Shown here piece by piece: positions 45,428 through 54,455 of a DNA stretch of 64,000 nt. How positions within the stretch are numbered: the first letter of the stretch is position 1; every line of letters begins with the position of its first letter. The position numbers and the translations under genes are program-made. The DNA comes from Chionoecetes opilio (lineage: Eukaryota; Arthropoda; Malacostraca; Decapoda; Majidae), in assembly GCA_016584305.1 (NCBI GenBank), contig JACEEZ010019119.1, forward strand, positions 201,781 to 265,780. The letters are read 5' to 3'. Under the pieces are notes generated by a model. The model made no database searches, was not told the origin of the DNA, and saw only the letters and a list, made by a program, of their open reading frames with translations.

Positions 45428-45654
45428 ATGGACAAGTTTTTGTCGCCATCTCCGTCGCCTAGGAGTAGGAGTATGAGTGTGGATACACTGGATACTGATA
45501 GTGTTAGAAGTGGGGATTGTGTCAGAAGTGACTCGGAGGCTCAGGATGATCTCCCCAGCACTCAGCCCCTCAGCCAGAGCACTGAGCGTGAGAGCAGGCA
45601 GGGCCAGGAAACAGGTGGAGAGAAGCTTCCAGCTAACTTGAGTCACTTGGACAA
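45428..45654 (+). CDS. First coding exon of the hAT-like gene (partial)
   Basis: It starts MDKFLSPSPSPRSRSMSVDT and ends in a perfect donor (ACAA|GTAAGT), about 76 residues of Ser-, Asp- and Glu-rich, disordered sequence. A start of the type MD(K/R)F(L) is common in hAT transposases, and the exon sits between the two subterminal repeat blocks, so I assign it to the element rather than to a host gene. Later exons with catalytic motifs are not visible before 46540, so the gene is probably internally deleted. Confidence 0.45.
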
Positions 45655-45701
45655 GTAAGTTATTCCTTATCTACTGAGTATTTAGTAAATTTAATTTGGT
45701 C

Positions 45702-45795
45702 AATTTATAGTTTCACCCAACCAACGATTTTCTGATGCGCCTTATTATATACATAAGGCGCATCAGAAAATCGTTAGTTGGGTGAAACTATAAAT
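45702..45795. repeat. Perfect or near-perfect hairpin, about 42-bp arms
   Basis: AATTTATAGTTTCACCCAAC...GCGCCTTA, a short loop, then the mirror image. It follows the donor of the preceding exon by 48 bp, so with the hairpin at 45152 it brackets that exon. Confidence 0.85.
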
Positions 45796-45939
45796 TATCC
45801 TTTAATTTACTAGTTAAAAGTTAAAACATAGAAAAATTGTTATTAAGGCTGTATAAAAGGCGATATATATTCAATATATATTTGATTATTTGTGAACACA
45901 GTCATCACAGAGAGCGGCCTGTGCGGCGATTTATTTAGT

Positions 45940-46225
45940 TAACGCTCATTTTTGCAAGGTACTACTGCATTTATCAGAAAACAAAATATATCAATGGAAA
46001 GCTAATACAATTCTACTTCTATTGATATCTTCCATGTAATATGTTGTCCCACAAAGTTTTACATGACGATGCGTTTAAGTGAATTTCAAGTTCATGCATA
46101 TTTCTTCAGTCTCATAATGGCCTTTATTTAATGTATTTTACTGTGTTTTATGTGATAATCTTATAGAACAAACATTTCTGAAGATAGCAGTATATCCTTT
46201 ATACATGTATAACATGATATACTGC
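45940..46225. repeat. Half copy of the 4346-5125 / 6920-8085 fold-back family
   Basis: Carries AACGCT...ATCAATGGAAAGCTAATAC, TTCCATGTAA, ATTATGGCCTTT-like and ATAGAACAAACATTTC in the order of the right halves of those elements. Confidence 0.65.
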
Positions 46226-46740
46226 GGGGTCATGCCTTGAGAACTTCCCCGGGTCTTGGGTAAACGAAGAGGCCCTGGCGCTAAGATGGCGTCCAGTAGC
46301 GTTTAACATAGGGCCTATGAATGGCGTTACCCTCTTTCATATAGATACCCTAGTCACCTAGTGATTACTAGCCAGTAGACTATGAAGTGTAAAAGTAAAG
46401 AAAAACACTAAAAGAGACAAAGACTTAATTGTGAATGACAAGTAACAAGTATAGACAGAAACAATAGAAATACAGAAGAATTAAAAATAAACATTAATAA
46501 AAAGTCTTGAGACATATTTTGTTTTAATTGTAGGTGTCAAAATTAGTTTGCGGAATTGCGATTGCGAAAAGGCCTATCTGAAAAAAATTGCGGAATTGCG
46601 ATTGCGGACTGGTGCAGGTCGGAATTACGGAATTGCGTTTGCGGAATTGGAAAAAAAATTGCGATGCCCACCTTTGGTATTTATCGATGTAAAATCAAAA
46701 AATTGTATTCTGGTCTCTTTTGTGTTCCCAGGTCTAACGT

Positions 46741-47643
46741 GATGGCGTGTGAAAGACGATCTACGGAAGTGGTATGGGTACTGGAGAAGTCCCCAACATC
46801 GTCATTCCCGGGGAATCGTCTTCCGTCGTGAGGCGAGGTTCTCCAGGTGTTTTTGTTCCACCACAAGATCCAGAAGGTTCTTTTTGCTGCAGCAGCTTCT
46901 ACCGCTGAGAAGGTCTTGGAAGTGTGGCGACGTGCGAACATTCCGACGTCGGATGTGTCATGGGTGAAGAAGAAGATCCTCAAACTGTACGAGGAGTACG
47001 GCGCCTTGGCGAAATCCAAGTCACGGAAGACAGACGGAAGCAATTAAGAGATGCATCTTCAGAGACAGCCTCGAAGACATGTTCGACATCGCGCATTCCA
47101 AGGCAATGGAAGCGAAGATCCCCGAGGAAGACAAGGCGTTCTTGGAGGCTCAGAGGGAGGACCGGCAGAGCTGCTCGATGGCTGGCGTGGACGAGAAGCT
47201 GAAGCGAGCGACTGAGGAGAAGCGACGTAAAAGACACAGGATGGAGAAGATGAAGAAGAAGGACGCGGCTGCTTCGTCATCCACTCTTGATCGTGACGTG
47301 GTTTTGGACTTGGAGTCTTCTACTACATCGTCATCGTCCAACGAAGAGACCGAGGACGACGATTTCAAAGCTCCGACACCAGCTAAATGCAACCGACCTT
47401 CCTTGAGCTGAGTCCTGAAACATGGAACACGGATTCGTGTTTCAAGTGCGCGAAGAAGCGGGCTGGTGTCCTGAAGGTCACGAACGACCTCGCAGAACGA
47501 GGAATAGCCCTCATTCAACGCTTCCTCGGCAACCGGACGAAGGACGAACGGCAAACCCAGGTCCTCTTGAAGCTTGCCCGCCTCCACACGAAAGCTGTCC
47601 CTAAAAAAACGAAGGCGGAACTCAAGAAGAAGGTGTTGGAGTA
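46741..47643 (+). pseudogene. Second hAT-like (TAGGGTG) transposase gene, frameshifted
   Basis: It carries the same landmarks as the gene at 23231-26150: LEVWRRANIPTSD (46915-46955), KKKILKLYEEYG, DMFDIAHSKAM (47078-47110), SMAGVDEKL, then NDLAERGIALIQRF and KDERQTQVLL near the C-terminus (to 47643). The central FDTT/CRHH core is missing, so it is internally deleted. There are at least three frame changes (about 46830, 47050 and 47390-47410). Exons 1 and 2 follow directly without the 660-bp intron. The element's right end in reverse complement reads TAGGGTGTTCC, finishing at 47915. The left end was not found. Confidence 0.6.
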
Positions 47644-47915
47644 GGAATAAATAACTAAATAAACATAACAGATATTTCACATTCGTTTCTCTGTACCTAG
47701 GCTCTTCTGAACACGATAGAGTGATCAGAATGCAGATAAATGGGTCGAATCTTAGAGGAGCTATCAAAACGTTCGTTTTGCGCGACCATTAAATATTGCC
47801 CAATTTTCACGAGAATTTGGTGGACTCACTTTCATTTGACAAGGAACCAGAGCAGCATGTGCTGGACTTGATATCATTATTTTATTTTCTACTAATACAA
47901 GCCTGGAACACCCTA

Positions 47916-48372
47916 ATATATATACGTATATACATATATGACATGACATATGGTGCAAAACAGTGTTTACAAATGGCAATTGAAAGATATTAAATTGTAT
48001 TATCTAGTTGCCCATGATTAGCTGGTAAAATTTAATATAAAACTAAGTTTTTTCAAATGTATGTATTTGATGTAAGTAAAGTTTCACTAGGGGGGGGGGT
48101 TACATTGGTAACAATTAGTGTATGATAATCATATATGTATGTCAATTGTTTGACTGCATTAGATGGGCGAATAATAGACGATGATTTTGATACGTTAAAC
48201 TGACCAGTATGTTGTATATTAGTGAAGTTATTGTCATTTATGTTGAAAGTTGTCGGCGAAACCGATGTAATTTTACCGCCTTTTTTTAGGTTTTTGCCGT
48301 TCCTTGACTAAGCTTGTACCAATTACTGCATTAATTGTTCTTATTACAATAGGCCATGTTATTCTTTTCACG
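47916..48372. other. Unassigned
   Basis: No feature recognised apart from a short C/G run near 48090. Confidence 0.35.
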
Positions 48373-48857
48373 TGGGCACCAAAATTAAATTTGTAACTAC
48401 ATTATTTGTGATTTTATGGACATTTTGGTAATTTTGAGAAAGTCAAATATTTCGCGATCGACGATGGCCGCCATACGAACCCCATGGGACATTAGTTGAC
48501 AGTGTTAACATTGATTTTTGTTTTCTAGACATATTTCTACATCTAAAAAAGTAGGTCTCATTAAATTGTCCAGGGCCCCTGTCCACTGGACTACTAGACT
48601 ATATTGATCATTACTCAGTCATGGCTTCTGCGTCTCTTTCTGCTGTACAGGAAAATATGATCTATGATTATTGCGGGCGAAAATACTTCTGTCACTTGAG
48701 TGATCCTGAGAAACAAATGGCTGGAATCTTTAGCAGCCAAGTCAGTATTAAAGTTTGGTCTGCTCCATGAATTTGTGAGAAATCACAAAACAAATTGTGA
48801 GAAGAGCTTCTTGCTCTCCCTACTAACTATGTAGTGTTTGGGAAAAGGCATCGATCC
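48373..48857 (+). repeat. Dispersed repeat, copy 2, cut by BEL/Pao insertion
   Basis: Differs from copy 1 at only a few positions and ends abruptly at GATCC|TGTTAG, where the BEL/Pao element begins. Confidence 0.8.
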
Positions 48858-51800
48858 TGTTAGAATTATCGACCACCAATTGATGGTCGACAACAACTTA
48901 AGATTATAATGTTGATTAATGTGAACTCACCATGCGATAACCCAATTCTACCTTAATCTGCTATGATACCCTATTTAGCTCTAACTAAGGTATACTCAGC
49001 ATTGGCAGGTGGGTTGTATTATGCGTTGGCTTGATCTCTATCCTTGGGGAAGTATTGGATGTCGATGTGGTCAGAGTTGCAACAGGCTGGGAGTGGAACT
49101 CGTGGCTTTCGGGTTGAAACCTCCACCTAAAATGGCCGCGATGGTTGGTCGGCCGAGGAAGCTTTTCACAGCTGAGCCGATATTATCAAAGTGCGTTTTA
49201 CACTTAGTCCTTTCTTAACCGATTGATCGGTTAAAATTTACTCATATTATTATGAGTTGACAACACCTTAGTGTATAATCAAACCGCTCACTCCGACCTC
49301 ATGTCGTAGTGGCTGACGCGTTACTAAATTACCTCCACTGAAATAAACTTTCAGCTTGGCTCGTGACCGCCACGTATTGTTCCAATAATATTTTACTCTC
49401 ATACGTGGGTCACTCACAATTCTTATACCATGTTAATCCTTTGATTAATTGTGGTATTATAGATGAATACCACCAAATTTATATCTAATTACATCTTAAT
49501 ATACCCAAATCTATTATAATATATACATAGGTGGAATTTGTGTTCGTATCCCGAATTCCTGACGATAGGCGCCAAATTCCACCATTCAAATTAACCTTAT
49601 TCAAAATTAGAGCGGTTTTTAGTGGATACTTTCCACAACTGGGGGCCGGCGAAAAATGAAGGGTTGCTTCAGGTAATTTGACCGCCTTTAATGAGGTTTC
49701 TCCAAGTGGTTTTACACTTTAAAGCAGCTTGCCTCCGAGATCAAGAATCCCCTAAGTTGGCCTGCCAAGACGCAGACTTAAAGTCTTAATTTCTCTCTTC
49801 AGCTAACTCTAGGGGGATCAAATTATTTACCGTCCGCACACATCGTTGTCCCCTCACTAGTAACTCCACAGACCTCACAATCCCCTTTCCATCAGTATGC
49901 AATTTTGCTATTTTTCCTAGAGGCCATTGCGAACGAGGCATATCTCCCCTAAGGATTACTATATCTCCTACTTTGATTGGACTTTGATTTTCTGGCGGTT
50001 GAGCCCCACAAAACTTTTCCCTTAGACTCAGTAAATAATCTGCACTCCAATGCATATCCCATGACCTTAACATTTTACTTAAGGTGTGATAGCCTTCCCG
50101 GAGATGTTGAGCCGGGTCTTTTATTGTAGGATCTTGTATATCTTCCCTTGTATCTATCAAAGGAAAGGGTTCCAGTCTTCTCCCATAAATTAAATGTGAG
50201 GGAGTAAGAGCTTCTATATTTACTGATGAATCATCTAAGTAGGTTAAGGGTCGGTTATTGATACGGGTCTCAATCTCAGTCACTATGGTTTTCAAGTCTT
50301 CTAGACCTATCTTTGTCTTGTGGAGAGTTTTCCTAAGACAAAACTTGACAATGCCAATCATTCTTTCTGTGAACCCATTTTGCCAAGGAGCTCTAGGAGT
50401 AGTAAAGGTCCATGAGCATTTCCTTAACTCTAGAGATCTTTGTACTGATGGATGATTTAATATTTCTAACAATATGGGGGAGGCTCCTACGAAGTTAGTA
50501 GCATTATCGCTAATCAATCGCCGAGCCACAAACCGCCGGAACACTTGAATAAATGTTTCGGCACTTAAATCATCAGCTATTTCTAAATGAACAGCCCTTG
50601 TAGAGGTGCAAGTAAATAAGCAGACATATACTTTCTTGGGGGGAGTATTATCTCCTGTAATTATTATTGCCCCAGTATAGTCGACACCAGCTACCTCAAA
50701 TGGTTTTAAGGATTGTACTCGATCCATGGGGAGTTGAGGGGGCCCGGGATAGGTGATCAGTCTTCCCTCATATCTCTTGCATTTGATACAAGATTTGAGG
50801 TAGTATTTAACTGCCTGTTTACCCTGCGGTATCCAGAATTCCCTCCTGATATAGGCTAATGTATCAGCCATTCCACCATGTAAAGAGTTCCCATGAGATT
50901 CATCCACTATCAATTTAGTAAGATGATGACGCTTGGGAATTAGTATGGGATTGCAAGTTTTATCGGGAAGATCAGCATTCCAAATTCTTCCTCGACACCT
51001 AATGATACCCTCGTTATCTAGGTACAGACCTAATGATTTGATAAGCTTGTTCCTACGGGGGCGGGCCGAGGCTAAGATCTGATATTCCTCAGGAAATTCC
51101 AGTTTTTGTATTGTTCTAACCCAAAACTTCAAAGGGTCAGAACTATCCCACTTTATGAATTTAAAGACCAACTTAGTAGTCTTTAATAGTTTGCTTAATA
51201 AGGAAAACCTTTTTATATCCATAACAGGATTTGGGATCAATATAGGTTCCATGATTATATCTTCTGATATGTCTGACTTACTATAGACCTTTTGATTAGG
51301 CCATTCATTATTATTTTTCAGCCAGGTAGGACCTTTAAACCATACTCCTGTATTTAATTTGAGGATAGTTCCTCTGGACAAAATATCAGCTGGGTTTTCC
51401 TTGGTAGCAACATGATTATAGTGAAATGTGGAACCTAAATAATTTATCTTACCAACACGATTCCTTACATAAGGGATTTTTGTGTTATGTTTCACTAACC
51501 AGTGTAGGCAAATTTCACTATCGGTCCACAGATATACCTCACCAATTTGTAATAAATTACTTAGATATTGTGCTAATTTAGTGCCTAATTTTAATGCAGT
51601 CAGCTCCATTTGATACAAGGTTCTAGGCTTAATTGGAGCAACCCGAGCCTTAGACATAATTAAATTACATTCCTCTCCTGCTTTAAGATAAGCTACTGCA
51701 CCGTATGCACTTTTTGAAGCATCACAAAATATGTGTAGTTGCTGGGGTTGTCGCCCATCAGCATTTATTCTCCTACTTATGTGAACTTAATTTATCTTAT

Positions 51801-51917
51801 TGAACTCAGATCTTATAGTCTCCCATTCTGTTGTATATTTCCCATCAAGGGGGGTTTCCCAATCGCGGTGTTCTCCCCAGGCCTTTTGTATTAGACATTT
51901 ACCCCTTATAGTTAACT
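48858..51917 (-). mobile_element. BEL/Pao LTR retrotransposon, 5'-truncated
   Basis: The left border begins TGTTAGAATTATCG, a TG start expected of an LTR, directly inside the interrupted dispersed repeat. The LTR inner border between about 49560 and 49780 is not certain. A minus-strand pol follows. The right side is cut at 51917 by the CCGCAAAGCCGCCC repeat, so gag, protease and most of the reverse transcriptase are absent. No second LTR is recognised in the window. Confidence 0.75.
49786..51657 (-). CDS. BEL/Pao pol, RNase H end plus integrase (623 codons open)
   Basis: Domain order: end of RNase H with TDS at residues 45-47 and NPADILSR at 88-95; an integrase zinc-binding module (H255, H260, C290, C293); an integrase core with D326 (GVDYTG), D384 (SDNATNF) and E431 (APWQNGFTERMIGIVK); then the C-terminal domain with VGDIVILRGDMPR near residue 570. 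The second Asp lies a few residues closer to the first than usual, so a small in-frame deletion is likely. Upstream codons of the reverse transcriptase/RNase H junction continue to about 51900 but contain a stop near 51788, so the open 623-codon frame is part of a truncated gene. When intact it would integrate the retroelement cDNA. Confidence 0.85.
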   Translation of the reverse strand: MSKARVAPIKPRTLYQMELTALKLGTKLAQYLSNLLQIGEVYLWTDSEICLHWLVKHNTKIPYVRNRVGKINYLGSTFHYNHVATKENPADILSRGTILKLNTGVWFKGPTWLKNNNEWPNQKVYSKSDISEDIIMEPILIPNPVMDIKRFSLLSKLLKTTKLVFKFIKWDSSDPLKFWVRTIQKLEFPEEYQILASARPRRNKLIKSLGLYLDNEGIIRCRGRIWNADLPDKTCNPILIPKRHHLTKLIVDESHGNSLHGGMADTLAYIRREFWIPQGKQAVKYYLKSCIKCKRYEGRLITYPGPPQLPMDRVQSLKPFEVAGVDYTGAIIITGDNTPPKKVYVCLFTCTSTRAVHLEIADDLSAETFIQVFRRFVARRLISDNATNFVGASPILLEILNHPSVQRSLELRKCSWTFTTPRAPWQNGFTERMIGIVKFCLRKTLHKTKIGLEDLKTIVTEIETRINNRPLTYLDDSSVNIEALTPSHLIYGRRLEPFPLIDTREDIQDPTIKDPAQHLREGYHTLSKMLRSWDMHWSADYLLSLREKFCGAQPPENQSPIKVGDIVILRGDMPRSQWPLGKIAKLHTDGKGIVRSVELLVRGQRCVRTVNNLIPLELAEERN

Positions 51918-52372
51918 AGCCGCAAAGCCGCCCTCCGGGCGGCCTTTTTGGCTAGCTCCTGCGGAGGGCTATTGGTGGGCCTTTGGCCCACCACCTGTGT
52001 TTGGTGGGCCGAAGTCCCACCAAACACAGACTCTCCAGATAGCCCCTTCTAGCTTTCCTGAAATCATGGATGTAGAAATGTATGTATTAACGCCAACCCA
52101 TTCACATCACCCCCAACCCATTCACTCACCCATTACCCATCACCCCCCACCCATTCACTCACCCATTAGGGCTATTGGTGGGCCGGCCCACCACCTGTGT
52201 TTGGTGGGCCTTCGGCCCATCAAACACAGACTCTCCAGATAGCCCCTTCTAACTTTCCTGAAATCATGGATGTAGAAATGTATGTATTCCCCCCACCCAT
52301 TCACTCACCCATTACCCAGCACCCCCCACCCATTCACTCACCCATTACCCTCACCACCCCCCCCCACCCATT
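51918..52372 (+). repeat. Blocks of the palindrome family without inverted arm
   Basis: Two direct units of the CCGCAAAGCCGCCC, GGCCCACCACCTGTG and ACTCTCCAGATAGCCCCTTC blocks, each followed by the CATTCACTCACCCATT minisatellite. The tract ends at a single N (52373). Another block fragment lies at about 52610-52670. Confidence 0.8.
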
Positions 52373-53476
52373 NAAAATTTTTTGGTATTATAGCGTGTTT
52401 TACAATTGCATGTTTTGTATCTGCAATTAACGGTTACATTCACTACTCGTTTTTTTTCGCTCGACCACAACGGCGGCCAAGACCTCGAACATATAAACAC
52501 TAGCGGGCGATCTTTAGTGTAGCCCGTTTATCACGTCGCCACTCGGTTGATATTTTTGTAATTTGTTCATTTATAGCCATACTATGACACAGATGAAGAC
52601 ACAAAATAACAGACTCTCCAGATAGCCCCTTCTAACTTTTTCTGAAATCATGGATGTAAAAAATGTAGGTATAAAACGCCCACACGTGAGTCTGTCATCG
52701 AAAATACGTTGTTCTGGCGACTTTAGTGTTATCTACGGTACATTGTTTGCCCATTGTTTTTACAGGGACCAGCACGTTTAGGGCTCATAGCCTCTTGTAG
52801 CTTCCTTAAGGGTATCACACGAGGCGTTTCGTCGGACTTTTTCGTCGAACCAAACAAGCATTTGGTTGGACCTGTTCGTCGAACACTGCCCAACCTCTAG
52901 CACAACGGTTGGCCAACCGCTTCACCCAACAATAACAAACAAAGATGAAGCGATGACGCGAGAGGCGCGGAGATTTGTTGTTAATGTTTTAACTTTGGGC
53001 ATATATATACTTTTACGGGTGATAAAGGGAGGAGGTGATTGTTAGAGAGGAAACTGCAGCGACAGATGAAGACGCGTTCATGTGGGCTAAATGAGTTATA
53101 GTGGACGAGAACTGCGCGCCGGTTAGGTTAAGTTTCGGTTGGGTTTAATATTCCCGTCAGGGGTCGAAGGGGACGGAGCCCCTCCCGTTAGAAGGTTAGG
53201 TTCGGTTAAGTTAGGGTAATAATTTCATCCCACAGGGCGTGGCAGAGCCCAAAATCGAGTGGCGGGGGGCGGCCGCCGACCACTGCTACCTGTAGCCACC
53301 GAAACCTGTGGCGGGCGGCCCGCCCGCCCGCCCAATTGGGCCCCAATGGCCCAAAAACCACACGCCCAATTGTGAAAGCAATTTCGGTCCTAGTGTGAAA
53401 TAATACCATATGTAGTCAGTGTCTCAGAAAAGGACCCGCGCAGTCCTCGTCCCATTTTACTGGATCTTGATATTAC

Positions 53477-53725
53477 GGGTGGCCCCGTAGTGTAGGGGTT
53501 TACACGCTCGGCTCACAACCAAGAATTCCCGGGTTCGATCCCCGGGCGGAGCGAAGACAGAGGGGTGGTCTTTCTTAAAACCCGACCCCCCCTGTCCACC
53601 CAGCATTTAATGGGTTAACCGGGTGTTAGCCGAGGGTTTGTGACCCCCCTCCCGGGGTGGTGGCTTCGGCCAACACTAATCCGAGCGGTAGCTCACTACG
53701 TCTCCTGAGGAAGTATCCTCTAAAC
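53477..53725 (+). mobile_element. tRNA-Val-like derived SINE (tail interrupted by a hAT MITE)
   Basis: The head folds like a tRNA: A box TAGTGTAGGGGT at 53488-53499, B box GGTTCGATCCC at 53532-53542, and a seven-base anticodon loop CTCACAA giving anticodon CAC (Val). About 175 bp of unrelated body follow, up to CTCTAAAC. The tail continues at 63249 as CTCTAAACAAACAAACAAAC, an (AAAC)n tail, so the SINE is one unit split by the hAT at 53726-63248. The extended body and tail exclude a functional tRNA gene. Confidence 0.85.
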
Positions 53726-54455
53726 CAGTGGTTCCCAACCTTTTTTGTTTCATTACCCTTTACTAACTTCTTCAAGTTCGTGTTACCCCATCATAAAGTG
53801 GTCGATGGATAACACAATGCGTCCATATTACTTATGGACACTTCTTCTGGTACTTTCTTCTTTCTGTGTTTACAAGTCTTGCCCCCAACAATACCCGGAT
53901 GTTGGGATGTCATGTGAATACTATCTATTAAGAGTATTACTCTAAAACTGTTAATACCTGCAAATTTTGAAAAAAAATACTTTTAATGAGCTTTCAACAG
54001 AGACTGCTGTAAAGAAACGGGGGTTACACATTGAAAGTGACCCACACGACTGAAGAGTCAGCCCGTGCCGGCCAGCCCACCGCTACCCACGTCTGGCTTC
54101 TCAGGCAAAGTTCCCAAACCTCACATATTTGAGTTGCCAACTCCACATTTTTTTTCATTTCTAAATTATAAGATATCAAGTATAAATTATATAGTAGCCT
54201 AAATCAATCAATTATGGGGGCATACCCGGGGGGCGCGTCGCCTCGCCCACCCTCGACGCCACTCCCGGGGGTCACCACGCGCGAGTCCCCATGCAGGCTC
54301 CTTTCCCATACCAGGCAGCTCGCGACAAGAAACATCAACTTGCCCCAGCCACGAGCCTTGTGGGCGCCCTTTGGTCCTCCCCCACTCCGGATTGTCTCTT
54401 ACAATACAACCCGATGGGAAGATCGGTTTCAGGGTAGCCTGCCAAATGCCCATAT

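Larger units (their letters stand above)
44253..46676 (+). mobile_element. Probable hAT element with GCGGAATTGCG subterminal repeats
   Basis: The right end in reverse complement reads CAAAGGTGGGCATCGCAATT, close in style to the MITE end at 40414. Both sides are filled with GCGGAATTGCG-type words (44253-44560 and 46545-46660). A first coding exon lies at 45428-45654. The true left terminus and an 8-bp duplication were not found, so the left border is approximate. Confidence 0.55.

Noticed and set aside
45428..45654. Cytoplasmic exon of the sidestep-like receptor
   Set aside because: It starts with its own ATG, has no upstream acceptor in frame with the receptor, and lies between hAT subterminal repeat blocks.
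53477..53551. A tRNA-Val gene
   Set aside because: The A and B boxes and a CAC anticodon loop are present, but the sequence continues into a SINE body with an (AAAC)n tail and lacks a good acceptor stem, so it is a tRNA-derived SINE head.
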